Assembly (NCBI RefSeq): GCF_014779795.1 | Contig: NZ_JACXZS010000012.1 | Coordinates: 1-64,000 of the forward strand | Direction of reading: 5' to 3' | DNA length: 64,000 bases | Source of the DNA: Microbacterium helvum | GTDB taxonomy: Bacteria > Actinomycetota > Actinomycetes > Actinomycetales > Microbacteriaceae | Translations under genes and position numbers: made by a program | Part shown: positions 28,578-37,001 of the stretch, piece after piece | Position numbering within the stretch: position 1 is the first letter of the stretch | Layout: the number at the start of each line of letters is the position of its first letter | The notes under the pieces: generated by a model | What the model was told of the DNA's origin: nothing | Database searches by the model: none | The model's input: only the letters and a program-made list of their open reading frames with translations

Positions 28578-29963
28578 TCACGAGGCGCGCATCGTCTCCT
28601 CGGCAAGGCCGCCGCCCTCGCCGCCCTCGGCGCTGTCGCCGTCGAGCATGCGCTGCCAGATCTGCGGGAACTCCGGCATCGTCTTCGCCGTGGTGCCGAT
28701 GTCGTCGATCTCGACGTCCGGCACGACGAGTCCGATGAGGGCGCCGGTCGTGGCCATGCGGTGGTCGTGGTGGGCGTGCCATGTGCCGCCGTGCAGCGGC
28801 CGCGGGACGATGCGGATGCCGTCGGCGAGCTCGTGCGCCTCACCGCCGAGGCCGCGCAGCTCGGCGACGAGCGCCGCGATGCGGTCGGTCTCGTGGCCGC
28901 GGATGTGCCCGATGCCGTGCAGGGTCGAGGGCGATTCGGCGAACGCCGCGAGGGCGAAGATCGTCGGGGCGAGTTCGCCGGCGGCGGAGAGGTCGAGATC
29001 GACGCCCTGGATGCCGGCGCCCGCGGTGACGGTGAGCGCACCGCCGCGGCGCACGACGCGCGCGCCCATGAGCGACAGGATGTCGGTGAGCATGGCGCCG
29101 GGCTGTGTGGAGTGGGCGGGCCAGCCGGTCACGGACACGGAGCCGCCCGCGACCATGGCGGCTGCGAGGAACGGCGCCGCGTTGGACAGGTCGGGTTCGA
29201 TCGCGACGTCTTTGCCGCGGAGAGCGCCCGCCGGAACGATCCACTCGCCGATCGCGGGGCGTTCGACGTGCACGCCCCGGTGCGCGAGGGATTCGACCGT
29301 CATGTCGATGTGGGGGATGCTGGGGAGCCGCTCGCCGGCGTGCACCAGGTGGAGCCCCACGTCGAAGCGGGGGGCCGCCAGCAGCAGCCCCGAGACGAAC
29401 TGGCTCGACGCGCTCGCGTCGATCGTGACCTCGCCGCCGCGCACGTGGCCGTGGCCGCGCACGATGAAGGGGAGCGCCCACCGGCCGCCGTCGTCGATGT
29501 CGACGCCGACGTCGCGCAGGGCGGTGATCATCGCGCCCATCGGGCGGTGCAGCGCGCTCTCGTGCGCCGTCAGCGTGACGTCGCCGCGCGCGAACCCGCT
29601 CAGCGCGGCGACGAACCGCATCACGGTGCCGGCCTGGCCGCAGTCGACGACCGTCTCGCCGCCGAGCGGCCACACCGGGGTCACCTCGACGTCGTCGCCG
29701 TAGAGCCCTGTGCCCGGCACAAGTTCGATGCCCACCCCGAGCGACCGCAGCGCGTCGATCATGCGGGCCGAGTCGTCGGAGTGCAGCGGCGCGATCAGGC
29801 GGCTGGGACCGTCGGCGAGAGCCGCGAGGATGAGCTCGCGATTCGTCAGGGACTTGGAGCCCGGGACGGTCACCGTCGCGTGCAGCGCGCCGTCGGCGAG
29901 CGGGGCGCGCCAATGGCCGCGCGCGATCGGCGCGGAAGTGGGGGAATACCCGTCGGCTGTCAT
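28578..29963 (-). CDS. aroA: 3-phosphoshikimate 1-carboxyvinyltransferase (EPSP synthase)
   Basis: A 461-residue enzyme that joins shikimate-3-phosphate and PEP in aromatic amino-acid synthesis. Family marks include PGSKSLTNRELILAAL near residue 35, CGQAGTVMRFVAAL, DASASSQFVSGLLLAAP, and DHRMATTGALIGL near the end. It has the usual length. ATG 29963; a TAGGGT hexamer lies 8 nt upstream on the minus strand. The start region overlaps a sigH-type promoter reading the other way. aroA-rsgA is a two-gene operon, possibly extended by bcp. Confidence 0.96.
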   Translation of the reverse strand: MTADGYSPTSAPIARGHWRAPLADGALHATVTVPGSKSLTNRELILAALADGPSRLIAPLHSDDSARMIDALRSLGVGIELVPGTGLYGDDVEVTPVWPLGGETVVDCGQAGTVMRFVAALSGFARGDVTLTAHESALHRPMGAMITALRDVGVDIDDGGRWALPFIVRGHGHVRGGEVTIDASASSQFVSGLLLAAPRFDVGLHLVHAGERLPSIPHIDMTVESLAHRGVHVERPAIGEWIVPAGALRGKDVAIEPDLSNAAPFLAAAMVAGGSVSVTGWPAHSTQPGAMLTDILSLMGARVVRRGGALTVTAGAGIQGVDLDLSAAGELAPTIFALAAFAESPSTLHGIGHIRGHETDRIAALVAELRGLGGEAHELADGIRIVPRPLHGGTWHAHHDHRMATTGALIGLVVPDVEIDDIGTTAKTMPEFPQIWQRMLDGDSAEGGEGGGLAEETMRAS

Positions 29964-29969
29964 CGGGTT
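29942..29969 (+). promoter_or_regulatory. Candidate SigR/SigH-type promoter upstream of the sigma gene
   Basis: GGGAAT (29942-29947) and GTT (29967-29969) are separated by 19 nt, the layout of thiol-stress sigma R/H promoters (GGAAT, about 18 nt, GTT). It reads toward the sigma gene and lies inside the first codons of divergent aroA. Autoregulation is inferred. Confidence 0.5.
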
Positions 29970-30131
29970 CTACCCTACTGAACCGGTCGGACAGGACCGG
30001 GAGACACCCACGAGCGGAGCCGGATGTTCGCCACACTTGACCGCGTCGAGACCGACGCACCGTCGCTGAGCCTCGGGTCGCGGCAGGCCGCGCCCACAGG
30101 CCTGGAGGCGGCCGCCGTAGACTGGCGCGTG

Positions 30132-30752
30132 ATGAGCGACTCGATCGACCAGGTCCCCGCCACCGACGCGGAGCAGGATCCGCGCGCGCAGTTCGAAGAG
30201 CAGGCGCTGCCCTTCATGGATCAGCTGTACGCCGCGGCCATGCGCATGACGCGCAATCCCGCCGATGCGGCAGACCTCGTGCAGGAGACCTTCGTCAAGG
30301 CGTTCGCGTCGTGGAGGACCTTCACGCAGGGCACGAATCTCAAGGCGTGGCTGTATCGCATCCTCACGAACACGTACATCAACACGTACCGCAAGAAGCA
30401 GCGCGAGCCGTATCAGGGCACGATCGACGACCTCGAGGACTGGCAGCTGGGCGGTGCCGAGTCGACCACCGCGACCAGCACCCGGTCGGCCGAGGCGGAG
30501 GCGATCGACCACATGCCGGCGTCTGTGGTGAAGGACGCGCTGCAGTCGATCCCGGAGGACTTCCGGCTGGCGGTGTACCTCGCGGACGTCGAGGGCTTCG
30601 CCTACCAGGAGATCGCCGACATCATGAAGACCCCCATCGGCACGGTCATGAGTCGTCTGCACCGTGGCAGGCGGATGCTGCGTGAACTGCTCGCCGATTA
30701 CGCAAAGGAGCGCGGCATCCAGAGTGCCGCCGCCACGAGGAGCACGAAATGA
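30132..30752 (+). CDS. sigH: ECF sigma factor, SigH/SigR type
   Basis: A 206-residue group 4 sigma factor. Region 2 includes LYAAAMRMTRNPADAADLVQETFVKAFASWRTF with YRILTNTYINTYRKKQR; region 4 has SIPEDFRLAVYLADVEGFAYQEIADIMKTPIGTVMSRLHRGRRML. It is the SigR/SigH thiol-oxidative stress type, released from a zinc anti-sigma factor by disulfide stress; that anti-sigma gene overlaps its stop (ATGA). ATG 30132 (GTG at 30129) follows TAGACT (30118-30123), a probable leaderless start. An in-frame ATG at 30024 with GGAG would add 36 residues and may encode a longer isoform. Confidence 0.94.
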   Translation: MSDSIDQVPATDAEQDPRAQFEEQALPFMDQLYAAAMRMTRNPADAADLVQETFVKAFASWRTFTQGTNLKAWLYRILTNTYINTYRKKQREPYQGTIDDLEDWQLGGAESTTATSTRSAEAEAIDHMPASVVKDALQSIPEDFRLAVYLADVEGFAYQEIADIMKTPIGTVMSRLHRGRRMLRELLADYAKERGIQSAAATRSTK

Positions 30753-30994
30753 CCGACTGCGGCTGTGAGAAGGCGCGGCGCGACCTGGAGGAGTACCTGC
30801 GTCACGAGGTCTGCAAGACCTCCCAGACCGACATCGCCGAGCACCTGGAGCACTGCGAGGGATGCCAGGACGAGGCGCTTGTCGCCCGGACGCTGACCGA
30901 GGTGCTGGCGCGGGCGTGCAAAGAGAGCGCTCCAGAAGAGCTGCGCGATCAGGTGCTCGCCAAGCTGCGAGCCGCTCAGACCGTCACCGGCTGA
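30749..30994 (+). CDS. rshA: Mycothiol-system anti-sigma factor (RshA/RsrA)
   Basis: An 81-residue zinc-binding anti-sigma factor. The ZAS motif His32-x3-Cys36-x2-Cys39 is in AEHLEHCEGCQ; further cysteines at 4, 6, 22 and 57 can supply the fourth ligand and the redox partner. Oxidation ejects zinc and frees the sigma factor. It is translationally coupled to the sigma gene (ATGA, 30749-30752). The following LuxR-type gene converges with only 9 bp between stops. Confidence 0.95.
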   Translation: MTDCGCEKARRDLEEYLRHEVCKTSQTDIAEHLEHCEGCQDEALVARTLTEVLARACKESAPEELRDQVLAKLRAAQTVTG

Positions 30995-31003
30995 CCCGGC
31001 CGC

Positions 31004-33565
31004 TCAGTCCAGCCCGAGGCTCGCGGCCGCGCGGACGATGTCGCGCCGGCTGCTCAGGCCGAGCTTGCTCAGCACGGCCGACACGTGGTGATCGGCGGTC
31101 TTGGGCGAGATGTACAGCTGCTGCGCGAGCTCGGCGTTCGTGAGCCCGCGTGCGACGAGCCGGGCCACGTCGAGCTGTCGGTTGGTCAGGCCGGACGGGT
31201 TGGCGCGCGTCGCGGTGCGCGGCCGGGCGGGAAGCGATCGGATGCCGCGCTGGGTGAGCATGCGGCGCGCCCGGGCGGCGGTCGCCGGCACGTCGAGGGC
31301 GTCGAGGCTCGCGAGCCCGGCCACGGCGGTGGTCGCCTCCGTCGCGTGGACGGCGGACATCGCGGCGTCGAACGGTGCGCCGAGGTCGCGCCACGCCTGT
31401 GCGGCCTCGGGGTGGCAGCCCGCGAGCTCCCGTCGGTGCGGCTCGGGGAGCCCGTCGAGCCCACCCGCGACGGGGCGGCCCAGGCGCGTGAGCCACACCC
31501 GCAGCTCGCCCACCGCCCATTGCGTGCCGGGAAGGCCCGCGGCGGCGTCGAGGGCCGCGGCCGCTCCGTCGAGCCGTGCATCCGCGACGCCAGAGGTCCA
31601 GGACCGCTCCGCGATCGCGCTCAGCACGGCGAGCGAGGTGAGAGCTTCGTCGAGGTCCGCGGCCAGCGCGGTCGCCGCTGTCAGGTGCGCGTCGACGACG
31701 TCGGGCTCGTCCCCGCGACGGACACCGAGCAGCGCCGCCACGACGTGCGGCCAGATCTCGGCCAGCGGGGGTCCGCTGCCGTCGAGGACGGCCGACGCGT
31801 CCTCGGCCGAGGCGGCCCAGCGACCGCGGAACAGATGCAGTCGTGACCGCATGCCGGTCTGCCACTGACGGCACACCGCGATGTCGCGGTCGACGGTGAG
31901 CGGGATCGACTCGGCCAGCAGCGACTCGGCGTCGGCGAGGCGTCGATGTTCGACGTCCAGCGCCGACAGGTTCGAGTACGCGGTGGTGCCGATCTCGTCG
32001 AGCGACCCCGCCAGTGCGGTCGTCGCGTGCTGCCGCAGCAGCTCGCGGGCCGACGTGTCGCCGTCGACGAGTCTCGCGGCGGCTTCGGTGATCGACAGGC
32101 GCAGCCCGGCGGCCTCCGGTGTCGTCGTCGCGCGCTGCGCGGCGGCGATCCTTCGGGCGGCATCGAGATCGAGCCGGCGGTAGGCCAGGTAGGCGCGGGT
32201 CGCCTGCGCGGATGCCCGAGCCGCGGCACCGGCATCGGCGTCGGCGGCGGCCTCCGCGTGCCGCTCGGCCTCGCGCCGGCGGGCCGAGTAGTACTCGACG
32301 ACCGCCCGGCGATCGTGGGCGGTGCTCATGCCGTCGTGGTCGCCGAGGCGTTCACGGATCCGCAGCGCGGCGTCGATGGAGGAGAGGGATGCCGGCAGCC
32401 GGCTGACCATGTACTGCTCGGTGCTCAGCAGCTCGAGGAGTCTGGCGCGCTCGGCCGTGTCGCCGTCCAGTCGGTCGAGCGCGAGCGTCAGGAACGCGAC
32501 CGCCTCGGTGTGCGACCCGGTGCGCGTGGCGTCTTCGGCGGCACGGACCGCGTAGCGCAGCGTGCGTCCGCGGTCGCCGGCGGCGGCGGCATGATGAGTG
32601 AGGACGGCGTCATCCGCGCCGCCCACCCGTTCCCACGCGTCGAGGATGCGGCGATGCAGCAGCGCCTCGACGCCCGGTTCGGCGCTCGCGACGACGGCGA
32701 GCCGCGCCAGCTCATGGCGGAATCCGATGCCGTGGGGCGTGCGCACCAGCAGCCCGCTGGCCTCCAGCCGGCGGAGGGTCGGCACGTCGATGCCCCCGCC
32801 GCCGGCAGCGGCGAACGGCAGCAGACGGTCGTCGAACGCATCGGGTGCGGTCGCGATGAGCTGCAGCGCCTCGAGCTCGTCCGCCGCGAGGCCGGTCGTG
32901 CTCGCGATCACCGCGTCGCGCACCGTCGGAGGCAGGTCGTCGTCGGGGCTGCGGGCGATCTCGGCCACGAAGAAGGGGTTGCCGCCGGTGAGGGCATGCA
33001 CGCGGGCCGCGTCGGCACCGCGCTCGCCGAGCAGTTCGCGCACCGCACCGACCGAGAGCGGGGGAGCGGCCACCCGGGTCGCGGAGTCCATGCGCGCGAC
33101 ATCCCCGACGAGCGACAGTAGCGCGTGGCCGAGCGGCACGTCGCGGTGGGCGAGCACCAGCACCACCGGCAGCGCCTCGATACGGCGCACGAGGAAGCGC
33201 AGCACCTCGACGGATGCGGCGTCGACCCATTGCGCGTCGTCGATCACGAGCACCGTCGGAGTACTCGACACCTGGGCGGCGAACCGGGCCTCGGCGCCGA
33301 GCAGCGTCTCGGCCTCGACCGCATCGCCGAGCGCGGCCTGCACGTCGCGCACGGGTCCGAGGGGCCGCGGCGTCGACAGCGGGTCGCAGGCGGCGCGCAG
33401 CACCCGAACGTCTTCGGGCACCCCGGCGAGGGCGGCGGTGACGAGGCTCGTCTTGCCCGCTCCGGCGTCGCCCGCCACGGTCACCACCGTGCCCTCGCCC
33501 GCCGTGCCGCGCGCGATCGCTCCTGCCAGCGCGTCCAGCTGCGGCGCGCGCTCGAACAGCCCCAT
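31004..33565 (-). CDS. Large ATP-binding LuxR-family regulator (LAL type)
   Basis: An 853-residue regulator. The N-terminal STAND/AAA ATPase has Walker A AGDAGAGKTS (31-40) and Walker B VLVIDDAQW (about 105-113). A long TPR-like helical middle follows, then a C-terminal LuxR HTH (GLTNRQLDVARLVARGLTNAELAQQLYISPKTADHHVSAVLSKLG). LAL proteins activate carbon-use or secondary-metabolite genes on ligand binding; the target is unknown. I chose ATG 33565 because it opens MGLFERAPQLDAL, the usual LAL beginning, and TACGAT on the minus strand (33572-33577) lies 6 nt upstream (leaderless). Confidence 0.92.
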   Translation of the reverse strand: MGLFERAPQLDALAGAIARGTAGEGTVVTVAGDAGAGKTSLVTAALAGVPEDVRVLRAACDPLSTPRPLGPVRDVQAALGDAVEAETLLGAEARFAAQVSSTPTVLVIDDAQWVDAASVEVLRFLVRRIEALPVVLVLAHRDVPLGHALLSLVGDVARMDSATRVAAPPLSVGAVRELLGERGADAARVHALTGGNPFFVAEIARSPDDDLPPTVRDAVIASTTGLAADELEALQLIATAPDAFDDRLLPFAAAGGGGIDVPTLRRLEASGLLVRTPHGIGFRHELARLAVVASAEPGVEALLHRRILDAWERVGGADDAVLTHHAAAAGDRGRTLRYAVRAAEDATRTGSHTEAVAFLTLALDRLDGDTAERARLLELLSTEQYMVSRLPASLSSIDAALRIRERLGDHDGMSTAHDRRAVVEYYSARRREAERHAEAAADADAGAAARASAQATRAYLAYRRLDLDAARRIAAAQRATTTPEAAGLRLSITEAAARLVDGDTSARELLRQHATTALAGSLDEIGTTAYSNLSALDVEHRRLADAESLLAESIPLTVDRDIAVCRQWQTGMRSRLHLFRGRWAASAEDASAVLDGSGPPLAEIWPHVVAALLGVRRGDEPDVVDAHLTAATALAADLDEALTSLAVLSAIAERSWTSGVADARLDGAAAALDAAAGLPGTQWAVGELRVWLTRLGRPVAGGLDGLPEPHRRELAGCHPEAAQAWRDLGAPFDAAMSAVHATEATTAVAGLASLDALDVPATAARARRMLTQRGIRSLPARPRTATRANPSGLTNRQLDVARLVARGLTNAELAQQLYISPKTADHHVSAVLSKLGLSSRRDIVRAAASLGLD

Positions 33566-33645
33566 GGCGCCATCGTAGGCTCCGACGCCGCCGCGCGGGC
33601 GGTCTCGGGGCGAGGCGTCAGGGGGCTGCCCGAACGGGTGAGCGG

Positions 33646-33897
33646 TCACCGCGGCATCGGTCCGCCGAGCGCCACGTCGGCGTAGGCGCCGGCGCGCATC
33701 GCTTCGAGAGCGTGGGCGACCGCGCGCATCCGCGTCATCTCCGCGTGGCCGACGGTGCGGCGATGTCGGGATGCCGTCACGCCGGCGGTGAGCGCGGCAG
33801 TGAGCCGCAGCATCCCTCGTCGCACTCCGAGCGCCAGCGTGCGCAGTGCCGCGCCGTGCTCGGCCATCGCGGCCGGCGTGACATAGACGGCGGTCAT
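33646..33897 (-). CDS. Small hypothetical protein coupled to DUF4242 gene
   Basis: An 83-residue Ala/Arg-rich, mostly helical protein (AAMAEHGAALRTLALGVRRGMLRL, MTRMRAVAHALEAMRAG). I do not recognise a family. Its ATG overlaps the DUF4242 stop by 4 bp (33894-33897), and the LAL regulator follows after 80 bp, so the three may form an operon. No signal peptide or clear membrane helix. Coding is supported mainly by the overlap and reading-frame composition. Confidence 0.6.
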   Translation of the reverse strand: MTAVYVTPAAMAEHGAALRTLALGVRRGMLRLTAALTAGVTASRHRRTVGHAEMTRMRAVAHALEAMRAGAYADVALGGPMPR

Positions 33898-34214
33898 GCC
33901 GCGACCTCGGCCGGCGGCATCCCCTCATCCGAGGGCGTGCCCTCGTCCGCCGTCTGCGGGCCGAACTCGGCGACGACCTCCGACACGACGTCGGCCGGGA
34001 ACCCGCCGCGGCGGGCGTGCTCGCGCACGGTCTCGGGCGCGTCGGTGCGGTGGATGCAGTAGAGCTTGTCGCCGGCGACGTAGGTCGTCACCCACTCGTA
34101 AGGTACGCCGAGCGACTCGACGGCGCGGTTCGAGGTGCGGGCGATCTCGACGAGGTCCTCGCGGCTCATGGCCGAGGCTCCGGGGACGTTCCGCTCGATG
34201 ATGAAGGTGTTCAT
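33894..34214 (-). CDS. DUF4242 protein (SCO4226-like nickel-binding family)
   Basis: A 106-residue protein opening MNTFIIERNVPGASAMSREDLVEIARTSNRAVESLG and containing WVTTYVAGDKLYCIHRTDAPETVREHARRGGFPADVVSEV. This is the ferredoxin-like DUF4242 fold; Streptomyces SCO4226 binds nickel. The acidic tail is specific to this copy. GGAAGA precedes the ATG. It overlaps the 83-residue gene and probably shares a transcript with it and perhaps the LAL regulator. The role is unknown; metal binding is inferred from the family. Confidence 0.88.
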   Translation of the reverse strand: MNTFIIERNVPGASAMSREDLVEIARTSNRAVESLGVPYEWVTTYVAGDKLYCIHRTDAPETVREHARRGGFPADVVSEVVAEFGPQTADEGTPSDEGMPPAEVAA

Positions 34215-34328
34215 GGGTCTTCCGATCTGTGAGGCCCCCGGTCGATCCGGGATGACTCCATGGTCGGCAGCCCGCGCGGCCGCGGCATCGGGAGCAGTTC
34301 CCCATGTTCGCGGCGACGCGTCCCCAGA

Positions 34329-35231
34329 TCAGGCCGGCGTGAAGATCGTCAGGGCGCCGGGAACGACGTCGACGGTGAGCGGAAGCGCGCCGATCGGGTC
34401 GCCGTCGGCGTACGCGGTCACGCCGGGCGAAGACAGTCGTACCGAGCGCACGCGCCGCATCGACACCTCGCCGACGCTCGCGTGCGTGCCGCGGTACACC
34501 TTCGGCAGCAGGCTCAGCAGTCGCAGCCGGCCGGCGGGGCGCACCAGCACGAGATCGAGCAGTCCGTCGGCGGGATCCGCGTCGGGCGCGATCGGGATGC
34601 CGCCGCCATAGCTGCGCCCGTTGCCCACGGTCGCCATCACCAGCTCGCCGGCGACGCGGTCGCGCGTGCCGTCGGCGAGCTCGAACTCGACGTCGTACGG
34701 GATGCCGGCCAGCCGCAGGAACTCGACGAGGATCGCGATGTTGTACCGCGAGCCGCCGCGCGGCCAGCGCATGCCGTTGGCGCGGTCGTTCACCTTCGAG
34801 TCGAAGCCGCTCGCGAGCACCGACCCGAAGTACCGGGTCGAGCCGTCGTCGCGGGTGACACGGGCGAGGTCGATGGTGCGCGTGACCCCGGCGGCGATCG
34901 CGTCGGCGGCCGCCGCGACGTCGAGCTCGCGCAGACCGAGGGTCGCCGCGAAGTCGTTGCCGGTTCCGGCGGGGACGATGCCGAGCGGGATGCCGGTGCC
35001 CGCGAGCTCCTGCAGCGCGAGGTTCACGGTGCCGTCGCCGCCGGCCACCGCCACCGCGTCGACGCCGACCTCGAGGGCCGCGCGCAGCAGCTCGGAGGAC
35101 TCCGCGGCGCTGCCGCCGCTCAGGATCGACGTCTGCACGCCGTGGGCGCGCAGACGCTCGGCCGCGTGCGTCGCCGCGCCGGTGTGGGCGCCGGCACGCG
35201 CGGCCGGATTGACGAGCAGCGCCACTCTCAT
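34329..35231 (-). CDS. Diacylglycerol/lipid kinase (DagK/YegS family)
   Basis: A 300-residue lipid kinase. The catalytic domain shows ALLVNPAARAG, the GGDGTVNLALQEL nucleotide loop and PAGTGNDFAATLG; the C-terminal beta-sandwich has VGNGRSYGGGIPIAPDADPADGLLDLVLV. It phosphorylates diacylglycerol, feeding phosphatidic acid back into phospholipid synthesis, or a related lipid. Its ATG overlaps the stop of the flavoprotein gene (35228-35231). Together with that alkyl-DHAP synthase-like protein and the divergent GlpD it points to a glycerolipid locus. Confidence 0.92.
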   Translation of the reverse strand: MRVALLVNPAARAGAHTGAATHAAERLRAHGVQTSILSGGSAAESSELLRAALEVGVDAVAVAGGDGTVNLALQELAGTGIPLGIVPAGTGNDFAATLGLRELDVAAAADAIAAGVTRTIDLARVTRDDGSTRYFGSVLASGFDSKVNDRANGMRWPRGGSRYNIAILVEFLRLAGIPYDVEFELADGTRDRVAGELVMATVGNGRSYGGGIPIAPDADPADGLLDLVLVRPAGRLRLLSLLPKVYRGTHASVGEVSMRRVRSVRLSSPGVTAYADGDPIGALPLTVDVVPGALTIFTPA

Positions 35232-36892
35232 GCGGGGGCGCCGGTTGCGGCGGGAGGGGTGGCCGGCGCTGCCGGCGTCACCAGCGCGCCGGGGTTCATG
35301 ATCCCGTTCGGATCGAGCGTCGCCTTGACGGCACGCAGCACCTCGACGCCGAGCGGGCCGATCTCGGTCTCGAGATAGGCGCGATGGTCGCGCCCCACCG
35401 CATGGTGGTGCGTGATCGTGCCGTGGGCCTCGCCGATCGCCCGGGAGGCGGCATCCTTCGCCCCCGCCCACTGGGCCCGGGGATCCTCGGTCAACGCGGC
35501 CACGACCGTGAAGTACAGCGAGGCGCCGGCGGGGTAGACGTGCGAGATGTGGCACATGACGATGGGCTTGGTGCCGGCCGCCGTGAGGCTCGCGCTGAGC
35601 GCCTCGGTCACCGCCGTCTTGAGAGCCTGCAGGTTCGCCCAGGTGGCCGCGGTCTCGAGCGTCTCGGCGAGCACGCCGATGTCCAGGAGCGTGTCGCGCA
35701 GCCCCGGGGACGCGAAGCGGCCACGCTCCCACGACCGGGCCGGGTCCTCGCCGCGGGACTTGGCGCCGTGCGCGGCGAACACCGCCTCGAGCGCGTCGCG
35801 GGTGTGCTCGGCCTCGGCAGGCGACGCGCCCTCGAACGTCGCCACCGCCAGGCAACCGCGCAGCCGTGTCAGGTGACCGCCCATCGCGGCGTTCACGCGG
35901 GTCTCGGTCTCGTCGCTCAGCCGCAGCACGGTGGGGCGGATCCCGCGCTGCGTCGCTTCGCGGAACGCCGCCGCCCCCGACGCGAAGTCGGGGAACGTCC
36001 ATGCCCGATAGGCCGTCGCGGCGGGCAGGGGCCGGATCCGCACGGTGACCTCGGTGAGCACGCCGAACGCGCCTTCCGAGCCGAGGAACAGCTCGCGCAG
36101 GTCGGGGCCCGCGGCGCTCGCCGGCGCCCGGCCGAGGTCCAGGTCGCCGCGGGGCGTCGCGACCCGCAGCGCGTGCACGAGGTCGTCGAAGCGGCCGTAG
36201 CCGCGCGAGGCCTGGCCGCTCGACCGCGTCGCCGCGAAGCCGCCGAGGGACGCGTAGAGGTAGCTCTGCGGGAAGTGGCCCAGCGTGTAGCCGCGGGCGC
36301 CGAGCATCTCTTCGGCCTGCGGGCCGGTGGTGCCGGCTCCGAAGGTCGCGAGCAGCGACACCTCGTCGAGCGCGCGCAGCGACGCCGTCCGGGCGAGGTC
36401 GAGGGCGATCACCGCGCGCTGCGAGCCGCGGACGGGGTCGACGCCCCCGACGACCGACGTCCCGCCGCCGAACGGCACGACTGCGATGCGTCGCTCGTCG
36501 CACGCGCGCAGCACGGCGGCGACCTCGGCGTGGCCGGCCGGCGCCACCACCGCGTCGGGTGCCTCCTGCGGATCGTCGAGGCGCCGGCGCAGCAGATCCG
36601 GTGTGCTCTTGCCGCCGAGGTGCAGGGCGCGCACATCGTCGTCGCGGGTCGCGTGGTCCGTCCCGACGATGGCCGCGAGGGCCGTGAGATCGTCGTCGGC
36701 GAGCAGCGACGGCGTGAGCGTCGGTCGCGCGCGGCGGGGCACCGGATGCGCCTTGCCCGGCACCACGGTCGCGACGATCGCCTTCGCCGCCGCAGGCAGT
36801 CGCGCAGGCTCGGGATCCCACCCGTCCCACGGTCCGCGCTCGCGGGGAGCGGGCGACGCGGGCAAGGGGTCGGAGGCGGACGTCGTCGGCAT
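35228..36892 (-). CDS. FAD-linked oxidase, alkyldihydroxyacetonephosphate synthase-like
   Basis: A 554-residue flavoprotein of the vanillyl-alcohol oxidase/AGPS group. The FAD-binding PCMH domain has VPFGGGTSVVGG, GYTLGHFPQSYLYASLGGFAATRSSGQASRGYGRFDDLV and LFLGSEGAFGVLTEVTVRI. The C-terminal half has MCHISHVYPAGASLYFTVVA, THHHAVGRDH and LDPNGIMNPGAL. AGPS swaps the acyl group of acyl-DHAP for a fatty alcohol, the first ether-lipid step; bacterial relatives are often uncharacterised. ATG 36892 is supported by GATACT on the minus strand (36899-36904), 6 nt upstream. It is divergent from glpD. Confidence 0.88.
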   Translation of the reverse strand: MPTTSASDPLPASPAPRERGPWDGWDPEPARLPAAAKAIVATVVPGKAHPVPRRARPTLTPSLLADDDLTALAAIVGTDHATRDDDVRALHLGGKSTPDLLRRRLDDPQEAPDAVVAPAGHAEVAAVLRACDERRIAVVPFGGGTSVVGGVDPVRGSQRAVIALDLARTASLRALDEVSLLATFGAGTTGPQAEEMLGARGYTLGHFPQSYLYASLGGFAATRSSGQASRGYGRFDDLVHALRVATPRGDLDLGRAPASAAGPDLRELFLGSEGAFGVLTEVTVRIRPLPAATAYRAWTFPDFASGAAAFREATQRGIRPTVLRLSDETETRVNAAMGGHLTRLRGCLAVATFEGASPAEAEHTRDALEAVFAAHGAKSRGEDPARSWERGRFASPGLRDTLLDIGVLAETLETAATWANLQALKTAVTEALSASLTAAGTKPIVMCHISHVYPAGASLYFTVVAALTEDPRAQWAGAKDAASRAIGEAHGTITHHHAVGRDHRAYLETEIGPLGVEVLRAVKATLDPNGIMNPGALVTPAAPATPPAATGAPA

Positions 36893-37001
36893 CCGGCCAG
36901 TATCGCACCGGCGTTCTCGTTCGTCCGTCATGTGTGAACGCGATCCCGGGGGCGTGCTGAGGTGCCGGACGAACGAAGGGGGTTTCCGGCATCATGGGGA
37001 C

